Part shown: positions 13,140-24,359 of the stretch, one piece after another
Numbering within the stretch: the stretch's first letter is position 1
Layout: the number at the start of each line of letters is the position of its first letter
Origin: Culex pipiens pallens
Lineage: Eukaryota > Arthropoda > Insecta > Diptera > Culicidae
NCBI RefSeq assembly: GCF_016801865.2
Contig: NC_068939.1
Coordinates: forward strand, 38,726,747 to 38,790,746
Reading direction: 5' to 3'
DNA: 64,000 nt
Translations under genes and position numbers: made by a program
The notes under the pieces: model-generated
The model's database searches: none
Told to the model about the DNA's origin: nothing
Seen by the model: the letters and a program-made list of their open reading frames with translations, nothing else

Positions 13140-13480
13140 TTGGATGAAATTTTGTCCATGCATTCCATATGTCAAAATAAGTCATTTTGCATCATTAGTT
13201 TTTTTCGTACAAGTCTTGGTGCAGTTGAAGGTTTTGATTAGGACCATTTCATAAAAAATGGGTACACGGAAAAACTTGTTATCACTCAAAATTGGTATTT
13301 TTTTTTTAAACACGTATTTTGTTTTAATTTTAGAAATATTTTAATTTGGTTTTGGAGACATTCATTTTGAAAATATAAACTGTTTTTGCAAAATATCGAA
13401 AATCTGAACAAAAAAATACAAAAAAAAAATCAACAAATATTCCGTTATAGGTACTTACTTTTTGGTGTTTCTTTTCGATA
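13140..13480. repeat. Degraded F1-related foldback fragment
   Basis: Words such as atgtcaaaataagtcattttgcatcattagtt and ggtacacggaaaaactt are shared with F1 arms and with 32030-32500. It is short and diverged with no defined ends. Confidence 0.45.
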
Positions 13481-13569
13481 TCCTTTCGTTTTTATGCATT
13501 TTAAAAATAATTCTTGAAAGAAATGCAAAAATATTTTCGAAAATCCTTGGCCAAACTAATTAGACCCGT

Positions 13570-13830
13570 ATTTTTTGGTTTGGGTGGTTAGGGTGGCCTA
13601 CGCCGTGTTAGGGTGGATTTCGTCAATTTCCCGTTTTCGCGTGCGGCGCGTTGAAAAACCCGGATTTTATTTTCAAAAAATCATATCTCTGAATCCTGTT
13701 AATAAACCTCGCCCAATTTTTGATATGTTATGTTAAATTGGCCATTTTTCGGACCACCCTAATGGCCAAACAAAAAAATACGGGTCAAATTATTTTGGCC
13801 AAGGAACTCCCAGGAAAGTTTTGAGCCAAA
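13570..13830. repeat. Dispersed repeat R1, copy 1
   Basis: Contains cctacgccgtgttagggtgg, gcggcgcgttgaaaaa, accaccctaatggccaaac and atacgggtc. A second copy lies at 55340-55930 with the same words, in part inverted (accctaacacggcgtagg). Non-coding dispersed repeat. Confidence 0.6.
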
Positions 13831-14082
13831 TCGAAGCACTTTTTTTTTCTTTTACTTTTATATGGAACTGTTGTATCAATTATCAACTTGTAAAAAAATA
13901 TTGAAAAAAATATTTTCTTACAAACAAATCTGATTTTTTGTCTGTGAGTTTATCCTTGGTTTATCCGTCCTTTGAGTAATGATCATTATTTTCAAAACAA
14001 ACATAATAACTTTCAACCCATTTTTTAGAATATTTTCATTCTTTCAAACGTGAGCAGTTCAATCTATCTTTCATGGTCACAA

Positions 14083-14337
14083 TACTGCCCATGTTCACAT
14101 ACATGTCCCTTGTGCAAAAACAGCAAGCTGAGAAAAACACACTTGAAGTTTGTCTCACACATAGGGCTAGGTGTAAAGCTTTTGCGAAAAAAACTGGATT
14201 TCCTCCTGATTTTTAGAACAAAGTAGGTACTGGATGTTGTAGGCTCTTTTGAAAGAGCAAACGATTTTGAACCAAACTGCATCAATAACTCAAAAGCGAT
14301 AAAAATGCATAAGGGACATTTATGCGATCAGGGGCAG
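14083..14337. mobile_element. MITE (ACTGCCCATG family), copy 1
   Basis: Ends actgcccatgttcacatacatgtccc and gggacatttatgcgatcaggggcag are imperfect inverted repeats of about 30 bp. The interior (agcaagctgagaaaaacaca, ctggatttcctcctgattt, tcttttgaaagagca) matches the copy at 43658-43916 closely. About 255 bp and non-coding. Confidence 0.8.
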
Positions 14338-14422
14338 AAGAGATCCTAGGAAAAATCTGACTTCAAAAACATAGCTGTATATATAAAAATCAATCGTATT
14401 TACATATATTTTTAAAAATAAC

Positions 14423-15572
14423 CTCCCTGTAACCCTGTAAATTTCCCGGGAATTCCCGAAATTCAAGCAAAAGTATACATTTTCTTAAATTTTTGGAACT
14501 ATTTTTTGAAAATGCTCTGAAAAAATAATAAATGAACAAACTCAACATGATTTTGTTCAATTAAATGTATGGTTAAAATTAATCAGATTATCAGAAATTA
14601 TGATAACGAAATTATTTCTGTTAATATCAATTTTTGAAGCAACTGAGAATAGATCTTGCTTGAAGAGTATTAAATTATTACAATTAGGCAAGCTTTTAAC
14701 AGATTGAGTTATTTCATCAAAACAATGTTAACTCCTTACCTCCAAATTAAAATTGAGATTTTTTTACGTTTTTGTTTACCATGATCAAATGAGATGAAAA
14801 TCGAATTTGTGCAAATATAATTAATTCAATTGGTTGAATATCTAGTACTAAATAAATTACAATTTGAAGTAAAAGAATTATGGAGCACTGGTGCAACTAC
14901 AGGTGTTAGAGGGTTAAATGTGAAAAAATAGAAGACTTTTTGGGGAATGATGTTAATTTATCTTATTATTTAAATCATGTTGCATAATAATACAAAAAAA
15001 AATCATTGAAATATTACTTTCTATTGTTTGTTCTCAAAAAATGCAAAAATATATTCAAAACTTGCTTCAAATATTTGAAAACATTCTTCAAATATTTGAA
15101 AACATTGGGTTGTTTGGAGTAAAACCAACACTTGAAAGCTTTACCATTTGTTCAAGAGCTGAAACCAGTATTTGTCATGGAAAACATAATTTCTGCATTT
15201 TTTCTCATTTCAATAAGCTGGTCACAGAAGCAAGTCTAAAAAAAAAATTATGATTGTGGATTATATAGTCATTTTACTCACAGTTTAAACACATTGATAA
15301 AAAATATTTCTCATCAAAAAATACCAAAATACATTTTCTTGTAGTTGAATGATTTTTTATATGCTGTCAAGCTGTTAATTGATCTTCACACTTATTTAAA
15401 CCATTAATGTTGATGTGCTATACAATTTTATGCAGAATATTAATCAAAACCAAGATCATAACAATTTTCAATAAATTTTAAATTTCCCGGGAATTCCCGG
15501 GATTTCCCGGGAAATTGGCTGAAAATTTCCCGTTTCCCGGGAAATTTGTAACCCCGGGAAATTGGACGCTCT
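14423..15572. mobile_element. Element with TTTCCCGGGAA-type ends
   Basis: The left end has ccctgtaaatttcccgggaa followed by ttcccg. The right end has several repeats of ttcccgggaa and finishes cccgggaaatttgtaacccc then gggaaattggacgctc. The palindromic word TTCCCGGGAA clusters only at the two ends, as expected of transposase-binding subterminal repeats. The interior is AT-rich with no credible coding frame. Non-autonomous; exact ends and superfamily uncertain. Confidence 0.6.
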
Positions 15573-16898
15573 ACATATTTTTTCGATTTTTCAGTAGTCA
15601 TATTTGAACGTTTGCAAGAATGTTTGATGATTTTCTTAAAAGTAATTTACGATTTCGAATCATACATTAACGTGAAAAACTGTTTCAATTAGAAATACAT
15701 TTCAACAAAATATTTTACGTTTCATCGAGATTGAAACATAGATTAATTATATTTAAAAAAAATACTTTCAAAAATAAGTAGTTTCAAAACGCAAAAACCA
15801 AATATTTCAAAGCTATCCCCTCCTTACCGTCCCCAGCGAGTGAGCGCTAGTATTCTGACCCGAAAAACGGGTTCCACTGCATTGCCACGCAGAGATTCTT
15901 CACCATTCAAAATATGGCATCGCCAAGCTGAATGGCAAACAGAAGTCCCAAGTAGTGGAGTGCCAGTGGAGTGTTGAGAGGTCTGTCCATCCGAGGCGCC
16001 CTCCCTGCAAGTCGGAGGAAGCCGAGCGGTTCTCTGGAGTTTCGTTAAGATATTTTTTGGTAAAATTTCTAAATTTAGTTTGTGCAATGTGTTACGTTCA
16101 AAACTTATCATTTTCCATGAGAGCAAAACACAAAATCAAATTTCCAGAGAACTACTCAAATAGCTTTATACATTCATGAACCTGTTGCATGTGCCAGGAG
16201 AAGAGGTTCCTTCTGCTGGGTGGGTCCGGTCCCGGGTCCTGTCATCAGATTATGCAGCGTTGAAAATCTAAAATCTCTTCCGGAATACGTAATCAGCGTC
16301 GGTACGCTGTCCTCGAGGATGACTAGCAGAACTACAGTCTGCAGACTGTCGGATTGGAAGGACTGACTGTCAGGTGCGGTTGTTTGGGGGGAGCGGGGAT
16401 GGATTTGGAAGATTTGAATATTATGGTTTTATTTGGAGAGCATACATGGTTCTGTAGATGTGGGTGAATGTGTGTACAGAACAAGGTTGTGCAATCAGAT
16501 TATATGACAGTTTTATGGAGCTTGATTTGACGATATTGGAAACGTAGTGAAATGTAGCTACTTCGAAAGAAGGGGGACTGAATAGTTCTGTTCTGGACAG
16601 AAGTAATAGCGAACCGAGTTGGGCAACCGCTGGAGATTGATTCATCCTTTGGAGTACAATGAACTGCGATGAATTCAGTCACAATTTTGTTTTATTGAAG
16701 TTAGTTCCTCAGTAATGCTTTGTTTACAATTATTATGTTTGGTATAATGAAAAAGCTAATATATTGTTCAATTTTGCAAAACAATAACAAAATCTGAATT
16801 CTCGTATTCGTCATTAATGGGAATGTTTGAAACAAAGTTCAATCGCTTTCCTCAAGTTGTCTAATGATCTGTCGTTACATTAGGAACTCGTCCCTCCT
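15573..16898. other. Mixed AT-rich then GC-richer unique sequence, no gene
   Basis: 15573-15820 is AT-rich without landmarks. 15820-16700 is less AT-rich with overlapping short frames on both strands that carry no recognisable domain. Probably unique host sequence. Confidence 0.4.
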
Positions 16899-17276
16899 AT
16901 GTTTAGAGACAGTCGACCTCACCACAAACTTTTGCTGTCGGTGATTCTGCTGTTGTTTTCTTTGTGTATCTCGATGATAGGATTTGAAAACCTAGAACTT
17001 TCAGAATTAGCTTACGCATACCGGCAGGCAAAGTTTGCCCCGCTTCTGAACTATTGTTTGCGTTGTGGGATGTGTTTAATGATTGGATTATGGGATTACG
17101 ACCCGGACTACATGTGTTACCAACTTACCTGGCCTCTGCTGTTGGACCGTTTCGAAGGGTGGTGTTCGAAAGGATGGCAATTTGTGCAGGTCACCATTTT
17201 GAGCAGTGATGTGAAAACATTGTTATCAAGTAGGAACAAATTTGCACATTTTCCATTCGAAAGATTGATAACTTGA
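16899..17276 (+). CDS. Weak candidate ORF of 125 codons
   Basis: The frame starts MFRDSRPHHK and has a hydrophobic stretch at residues ~11-28 (LLLSVILLLFSLCISMIGF-like) that could be a signal anchor. Its interior holds several Cys and Trp (CLRCGMC, DYMCYQLTWP). I recognise no family. Against it: no visible TATA or poly(A) signal close by, and a perfect minus-strand splice donor word overlaps it, so the region may instead belong to a minus-strand transcript. It could equally be a chance frame in unique DNA. Confidence 0.18.
   Translation: MFRDSRPHHKLLLSVILLLFSLCISMIGFENLELSELAYAYRQAKFAPLLNYCLRCGMCLMIGLWDYDPDYMCYQLTWPLLLDRFEGWCSKGWQFVQVTILSSDVKTLLSSRNKFAHFPFERLIT
17123..17131 (-). promoter_or_regulatory. 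Perfect 5' splice-site word (CAGGTAAGT), minus strand
   Basis: The plus-strand word acttacctg is the complement of CAG|GTAAGT, a full match to U1. The minus-strand sequence just upstream (gtccaacagcagaggccag) has no long pyrimidine tract, so if used it would be an ordinary donor of an unannotated exon rather than a recursive site. No supporting coding frame was identified. Confidence 0.25.
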
Positions 17277-18131
17277 AGTTTCTACATCACTGCAGTACAG
17301 ATGTTCAACAAGCTGATTTGAATTTCTAATTCTTCATGCCCCCAACAAAAGCTGCAGAATTCTAATTTGCGAATCGATTCCTCCTCCTAATTGATTGGTT
17401 TCGTAACAAAACCAAATCACCCCTCAAAAATTACGCAATTTTCGTTTCTTGCGAAAACAACAACAGCAGCATTTTTCAATCAGCCCCGCGTGACATTGTA
17501 TAAGTACCCCCACCCCCCTCCTCCCTCCTCAAAGAAGCAGCATAATGGTCGAACAACCCATAATGGAGTCTTAACGTCGTTTCCCAGGGAAACACACCTC
17601 CATTCTCCGGGGCGGGGTGGAATGTCGGCGACTTTGTCGTTCTGATTGAGCAAGTTCAATGGTAACAATTTTGATGAATAAGTAATCGCTTTCAATAAAG
17701 TCATTACGGTTTCGATAATAGGGTGCGAGAGTGCGGGTGGACAGGACCGGGGTGCTTTCCCGCGAAAAAAGAAAGAGAAATCTGAATGTAGACCAAAACA
17801 CAATGACGATGGGGCCAATCAGGAAGCCGCGGTTTTTTTCCCTGGTGGGAGAGGGATATGCTCCCGGGAGCACTTAAATGGGAATGTTTTAGAAAAGAGA
17901 GTAACGGTTTTAAAATGAAAAGTTTCAACATAAAAAGTTACAAACACTTTTTCAAGAATATTGGAAATTGTTTTACATCATTTTTCAACATATATTTTTT
18001 CCGACTTTTGAAAAGAGAAAAGTCTACAAATTCAAAATCGCTTGGAAAAGTTTTCATTAAATTTGAGAGTTTTTGCCAAAAATTGATAAGGCCTTGTAAC
18101 AATTTTTACGGGTTCCGAGAAAAACAGACAA
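17277..18131. other. Unique GC-richer island, no gene
   Basis: Contains C-rich runs (ccccccctcctccctcctc near 17509) and overlapping short frames on the minus strand without a domain. From ~17880 it becomes AT-rich. I see no terminal repeats. Confidence 0.4.
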
Positions 18132-18472
18132 ATGAGCAATTCTCTCTTAACTTACAAAAATGATGCATGAAAATTCAAAAATCTGCATATTTAGAAGGAT
18201 TTTTTTGATCGATTTGGTGTCTTTGGCAAAGTTTTAGGTATGGATAAGGACTACACTGAAAAAAATGATACACGGTAAAAACATTTTTGTAATCTTCAAT
18301 TTAACTTTTTGTCTCTAAAATTTGATTTGCAAAAAAACACTATTTTTTTTATTTTTTTGATATGTTTTAGGGGATGAAATGAAAACTTTATAGAAATTTC
18401 CAGGTTGTGCAAAAAATCTTTGATCGACTTATGAATTTTTTAACAATACTGATTTTATTTAAAAAATCCAAA

Positions 18473-18920
18473 CCCGAGCAGACGGAAATAACTTGGGAAT
18501 TACATTTTTTGATATTAGAAAATACTAGGCCAATAACATTTTATGTTATTTATAACAAGAATTGTTATTCCTCGTTATTATTTTTTTTGTTATTGGATTG
18601 TTATTGTAATAACAGACTAATAACATTTTCAGTTATTCTTCGAACAAATCTTTGTTATTATTTTTTGTTATTTTAACAACTAATCCGATCATCCCAATAA
18701 CAGTTGGCGGTATTCTTCCATAACAAAAAATGTTATTCCAAAGTTGTTTTGGCTTTCAATCAATATCAGACCAATAACAAATTTTGTTATGATAACATAA
18801 ACTGTTATTCAACTCTTATGAAAAAATGGATGTTGTAAGAATATTCCATAACAGTTTTTGTTATTTTAACAGTATTTGTTATTGAAATGGCATGAATTTA
18901 GTCTGTACCGTCTGTTCGGG
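18473..18920. mobile_element. Hairpin MITE (CCCGAGCAGACGG ends), copy 1
   Basis: 448 bp beginning CCCGAGCAGACGG and ending CCGTCTGTTCGGG. The interior is a string of short hairpins built from AATAACA and TGTTATT. It is flanked by AA on both sides (18471-18472, 18921-18922). Comparison with uninterrupted F1 arms shows the site was ccaaatattagtcgc, so the duplication is 2 bp and is not TA. Confidence 0.85.
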
Positions 18921-18945
18921 AATATTAGTCGCAAAATTAGCGGTT

Positions 18946-19103
18946 AGGTTAGCGGCTTCGGCTGCCGATCCCTATGTTGCTATGGGGCGCGGGTTTGATT
19001 TCCGCCTTATCCTTCTGGAGCTTTTCGTTTAATGTTTGTCCCGTTTAATGTTAGTATTTAGTCAGCAAAGACAGTGTGATCGTCTTTTTTCTTAAAAAAA
19101 ATC
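18946..19103 (+). repeat. tRNA-derived SINE-like insertion
   Basis: Interrupts the F1 arm between gtcgcaaaat and ctttcagcttcatttttcg. It has an A-box-like region (ggttagcggcttcggctg) and a B-box-like gggtttgatttccgcc, followed by a short tail ending in an A-rich run. An AAAAT duplication is possible, but the A-run makes it ambiguous. Confidence 0.5.
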
Positions 19104-20022
19104 TTTCAGCTTCATTTTTCGATGTAAAATCTGATTTGTAATCAAAAAAGTTTTTAGTGAAATTTTGATAAAGTGCACCGTTTTTAAGTTAAAGCCATTT
19201 TTAGGTTTTTTTTGAAAATATTTGCAGTTTTTCATTTTTTTTTTAAATTAGTGCACATGTTTGCCCTCTTTTGAAAAAAACATATTTATGAAAAGCTGAG
19301 AAAATTCTCTATATTTTGATTTTTTGAACTAAGTTGCTAACGTTTAAAAACAAGAAAATTGATGTTTTCCAAGTCTCACCCAAATAACCCACCATTTTCT
19401 AACTTCGATATCTCAGCAACTAATGGTCTGATTCACAATGTTAAAATATGGAACATTCGTGAAATTTTGCAATCTTTTCGAATACTATATTTTCAAAAAA
19501 AAAATAATCAAGACTAACATTTCAAAAGGGCTTAATATTAAATGTTTAAATTAAAAAAAAAAACGAATAACTGCGACTATTTTCAAAAAAGTTGTCTAAA
19601 ACTTGAAAACGGTGCACTTTATCAAAATTTCACTAAAGTACTTTTTGATTGCAAATTGGATTTTACATTGAAAAATGAAGATGAAATATTTCGATTTCTT
19701 TAAAAAATCTGTATTGATTCCTAAAATGCATAACTCGCAGGGTTGTTACGGACGGCGCGGATCTGGCGCGGATTTGCTGGCTAATTTTGCTCAGGCGCGG
19801 ATTTCGCGCGGATGGCAATTTTGATAAATAAATTAATTGAGAGAGATAGAATTACTTTCAAGCTATTAAGAAAAATATTATCAGGAATTACGATAATTTG
19901 TTTTTTCCTTTGAGTGGAAGAATTTCATAATTTTTATTAATTGAATTTTCTTCTGAAAATGTTTGTTTGTATTTTCTTAGTATGAATCGTCGAAAAATGA
20001 AGATGAAGATTACGTAGACATT

Positions 20023-22069
20023 AGGTCTATTCCCGTACTTGCAGAATTGCAGAATTTCTGCAGCTTCTGCAGAATTCTGCAGCCAGCATAAGTCACTTTT
20101 TTGCAGCACGTTCCCGTACTTTTTAGCTTGCTCTCTTCATCTCTCTCTTTTGCAGAAGTTCTGCAAGTAGAGAAGCGGCAAAAAATTTGCCTGGGTAGCG
20201 CGTTGCAGTACTTTTTCTGCAACATTGTACACAGTTGAGTGGAGTTACTCAAATTGGGTATTATTTTTTTTATTATTTCAAAATATTTAAAAAAAATGGT
20301 TGATTAAAAAAAGTAATTGAAAGAAGTTTACCTATAGAACTGGGACATTGCAATGCAATGGGAATGCAGCACAATATTTTATTTGAAAAATTAGGATGTA
20401 TTACTTATTAAATAACTAGAAATTAATTATGCTTAGGTAGAAATCATATATTAGAAACAACTTAAAGAATTTACATTAGGTAACAATTTTACAAATGAGA
20501 GTGGCAGGTACGTTTAATAAACATGATTTGAAAAAAAGACAAACAAAGGTTTAATTTAGAAGGGACCAAAAATACATGTTTAGTAGCAGAATGTTTGAAA
20601 GATTATTCAGGATAACATAAATAAATTATGACTGGATGTCACATTAAATAACAACGGCGAAGCAGTAAAATTGACAAATAAAAAAATGATTACAAACTCA
20701 AAAATTTTGATACACATAAATTAAGCAATCTGGAAATTAAGAAATCCATGATTAAAAATATAAAAAAACTAATATTTCCACATCAAGAAACATTTAAAAA
20801 AACATTAAATCAGATATTTGAGAAATTTATAAATGCAATTTATAAATGCAAAAAAACAAAAAATCACAAATTCAAAGCTTAAAAAATCAAATAATTAAAA
20901 ACCAAATATTTCAAAATGATTGAAGTTCAAAAAATCTTTATTTAAAAAATTCAAAATAAAAAAATGGTTGAAAAAATTCAAAATAAAATAACAAAGTTTT
21001 TTTTTTAATATTTATGAGTTCAGAACACAACAAATTCAAAAGCTCAGTTGAAAATAATAAGATAGAAACATAAAGAAATTATAATTTCAAATACAAGTAA
21101 AATTAAAAAATTCTGCAAATCAACATTTTCAAAACTCAAATAAAAATAAAATAGGAACATTCAAAATTTTCATTCTTTAAATGCTCTAAATTTTAATTTC
21201 TAACCTAAAATATGACTTCAAAAAATGTGTATTTATTATGATTCAAGATGGCGTAGAAATTAAAAGTTCAAGAATTTATGAATTTAAGAATTTAAGAATT
21301 TAAGAATTTAAGATTTTAAGAATTTATGAATTTTAATTTCGACAAATAACATTTTTTTCTTGGTTAATATAAGAATACAAATTGGTAGCACCGTTAAAGG
21401 TATAATTTATTATTTGCCAATTAAACTTACTTGTTATTTAACACACATATTTAGTATATTCTGAGGTATATTCAAAAACAATTGAAGATCAAAAATTATT
21501 CCTAAACAAATATTTATTTGAAATTATTAAACTCAAAAGAAATGTGTCTTTTAAAAGTGTTTTAAAACAATTTGTTTCTTTAGTACAATTTTTTGTTGGG
21601 GTACTAGCCGTGCTGTCACACTATGGCTTAAGTTATCAATGTTTTATCAGGTAAAAATATAAACACTAAAAAAATCGCTATATCATTTACAAAAATGAAC
21701 TAAGCCTGAAATCGTTTACATAAAAAAATCGTTCTCAATAAAACCAGAAATTAAAAAACTATCCCAAAATCATTTATTATTACAACTTATAATAAAATGC
21801 TTAATTTCACCCAACTTGCAGATTTTATGTAAGCGTGTAGCGAGGCGTGTAGTGAACATCCATCACACCAAATTGCAGTAACTTTTCAACAAGAAAGAGA
21901 AGAGAGAGCTTGCAGAAAAGTACGGGAACGGTTTTGCTGCAACTTCTACCTCTCTCACTGCAGAAGTTCTGCCTGAGAGAAAAGTTACTTTTGTTGCAGA
22001 AAAGTACGGGAACGCTTTGCTGCCGTTTTTGTGCAGAATTGCAGAATTCTGCAGTACGGGAATAGACCT
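20023..22069. mobile_element. Nested 2,047-bp inverted-repeat element (AGGTCTATTCCCGTACT ends)
   Basis: The left end AGGTCTATTCCCGTACT and right end agtacgggaatagacct are inverted. Beyond them ~200 bp at each end carry inverted copies of cgttcccgtactttt and gcagaagttctgc words. ATT flanks both sides (3 bp). The interior is AT-rich and includes a short run of aagaattt units at 21270-21325, the same octamer as the big arrays but in reverse orientation. No coding frame. Confidence 0.75.
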
Positions 22070-22724
22070 ATTATTTTTTATATGTTTCTTGGCATTTCTT
22101 AACACCTCCGGCTCTGAATATTTTATTTATTTTGAGTTTTGAGTAATGATTTTTAACCTTATTTATGCTTAATTTTGTAAATCAAATATTACAAACTATT
22201 CCCGAAGATATAGACATTAGAATTTGTGTAACAAAAACTATTATTGGGGCTTGTTCTGGTGGGCGCCAAATATGAGCTTGATTGGACGTAACAGAAGCTG
22301 GCCTCCACTTTCGAATTTTGGAATGGAATTTAATCGGTAGAAATATTTTTTTTCTAAATTTAAACATTCTTGGCGAAAATAAAAAGATTAGAACATTCCA
22401 AATTCAAAGCTTCAGAAATTCAAAAATTCGAAAAAAAAATATTTTTTTTTATAGTTTTTATTAGATTAAAAAACTAAATACATATTATTATTTTTTTCGA
22501 AATTTCTAAAATCGTAATTTGAAAAATCTGAAATTGTGAAATTCAAAATACCAAAAATTTGGGTAATCGAAAATTTGAAGGTTTAAAAAAATCAAAATTT
22601 AAAAGTCAAAATTTAAAAACTAAAAAATATCAAATTCAAAACAATATAGAAAAAAAAATCTCAAATCTGAAATATTTTTAGTATTCTTATGCTAATAAAT
22701 TCTAAAATTCTAAAATTCTTTAAG

Positions 22725-22743
22725 CATGAGCATGAGCATGAGA
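22725..22743. repeat. Short (GAGCAT)n tract
   Basis: Three units of the hexamer gagcat next to the start of the octamer array in transposon copy B. Confidence 0.7.
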
Positions 22744-22754
22744 GACCACTCTAC

Positions 22755-23685
22755 AATTCTTTAAATTCTTAAATTCTTAAATTCTTAAATTCTTAAATTC
22801 TTAAATTCTTAAATTTTAAATTCTTAAATTCTTAACTTCTTAAATTCTTAAATTCTTAAATTCTTAAATTCTTAAATTCTTAAATTCTTAAATTCTTAAA
22901 TTCTTAAATTCTTAAATTCTTAAATTCTTAAATTCTTAAATTCTTAAATTCTTAAATTCTTAAATTCTTAAATTCTTAAATTCTTAAATTCTTAAATTCT
23001 TAAATTCTTAAATTCTTAAATTCTTAAATTCTTAAATTCTTAAATTCTTAAATTCTTAAATTCTTAAATTCTTAAATTCTTAAATTCTTAAATTCTTAAA
23101 TTCTTAAATTCTTAAATTCTTAAATTCTTAAATTCTTAAATTCTTAAATTCTTAAATTCTTAAATTCTTAAATTCTTAAATTCTTAAATTCTTAAATTCT
23201 TAAATTCTTAAATTCTTAAATTCTTAAATTCTTAAATTCTTAAATTCTTAAATTCTTAAATTCTTAAATTCTTAAATTCTTAAATTCTTAAATTCTTAAA
23301 TTCTTAAATTCTTAAATTCTTAAATTCTTAAATTCTTAAATTCTTAAATTCTTAAATTCTTAAATTCTTAAATTCTTAAATTCTTAAATTCTTAAATTCT
23401 TAAATTCTTAAATTCTTAAATTCTTAAATTCTTAAATTCTTAAATTCTTAAATTCTTAAATTCTTAAATTCTTAAATTCTTAAATTCTTAAATTCTTAAA
23501 TTCTTAAATTCTTAAATTCTTAAATTCTTAAATTCTTAAATTCTTAAATTCTTAAATTCTTAAATTCTTAAATTCTTAAATTCTTAAATTCTTAAATTCT
23601 TAAATTCTTAAATTCTTAAATTCTTAAATTCTTAAATTCTTAAATTCTTAAATTCTTAAATTCTTAAATTCTTAAATTCTTAAAT
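22755..23685. repeat. (TTCTTAAA)n octamer array, about 115 units
   Basis: Nearly pure array inside transposon copy B, with a TTTTAAA-type short unit and a TTAACTTC unit in the first 100 bp. The left flank (annttgattggac-taacagaag) is shared with the array at 308-5880. That makes it the orthologous internal array of a second element copy, about six times shorter. Confidence 0.95.
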
Positions 23686-24359
23686 GTTTTTGTTTTTAAA
23701 TTCTTAGTTCTTAAATTCTTGAATTTTCAATTTTTGAAGTCCTATTTTATGTAAGAGATTTTGAAATTATAAGAAGACATCATTTTAAATATTGGAAATT
23801 AAATTTCTTTCGGAGTGAAATTTTGGCGAGGATTCTAATTTTGAGGTTATATTTTGAAGTTAAATTTTTAGGTTTTTAAATATTGTATTTTCTATTTTGA
23901 TGATTTTTTTTCATGACCCTTGCCTTGACCGTTGAGGATTTTTTTTAAATGGATTTATTGCTTTCATTCTTTTAGAACCTTTAAACATAAAACGAGTTTT
24001 TTTAATCAAATACTTTCTGAATTAGTTTTTCTTCATTAAAAAATAAAATTTCTTAAATGTTGGTCTCGATATTTTTTTATATGGCGTGGATTTCGCGCGG
24101 TTTCGGATTTTAGGTCGGCGCGGATTTGGCGCGGATTTTTTTTCGACTCTCCCGTAACAACCCTGAACTCGTTCAAAGATTTTTGCCCATTCTGGAAATT
24201 TCTGAAAAGTTGTCATTTTATGTCCCCATATCAGCATCATCATATCAGCAAATATAAAAATTAAAAGTAGTGTTTTTTGCAAATCATGTTTTAGTGACAA
24301 AAAGTTAAATAAAAAATCATCAATTTTTTTTACCGTGTATCATCGCTTTTCTGTGTAAT

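Larger units (their letters stand above)
19738..24165. mobile_element. Complete 4,428-bp DNA transposon (copy B of the family at 1-6408)
   Basis: Perfect 14-bp terminal inverted repeats CAGGGTTGTTACGG (19738-19751) and CCGTAACAACCCTG (24152-24165). The flanks end and begin with AACTCG, a 6-bp target duplication, and removing the element restores an F1 arm. Subterminal GGCGCGGAT words occur at both ends in direct orientation. The interior holds the inverted-repeat element 20023-22069 and a TTCTTAAA array at 22755-23685. No transposase is present, so it must be mobilised in trans. CAGGG ends suggest hAT, but a 6-bp duplication is not the usual 8 bp. Confidence 0.85.

Noticed and set aside
308..23685. 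Telomere or centromere satellite
   Set aside because: The TTCTTAAA arrays are internal to transposon copies with defined ends, so no chromosome-structural role is supported.
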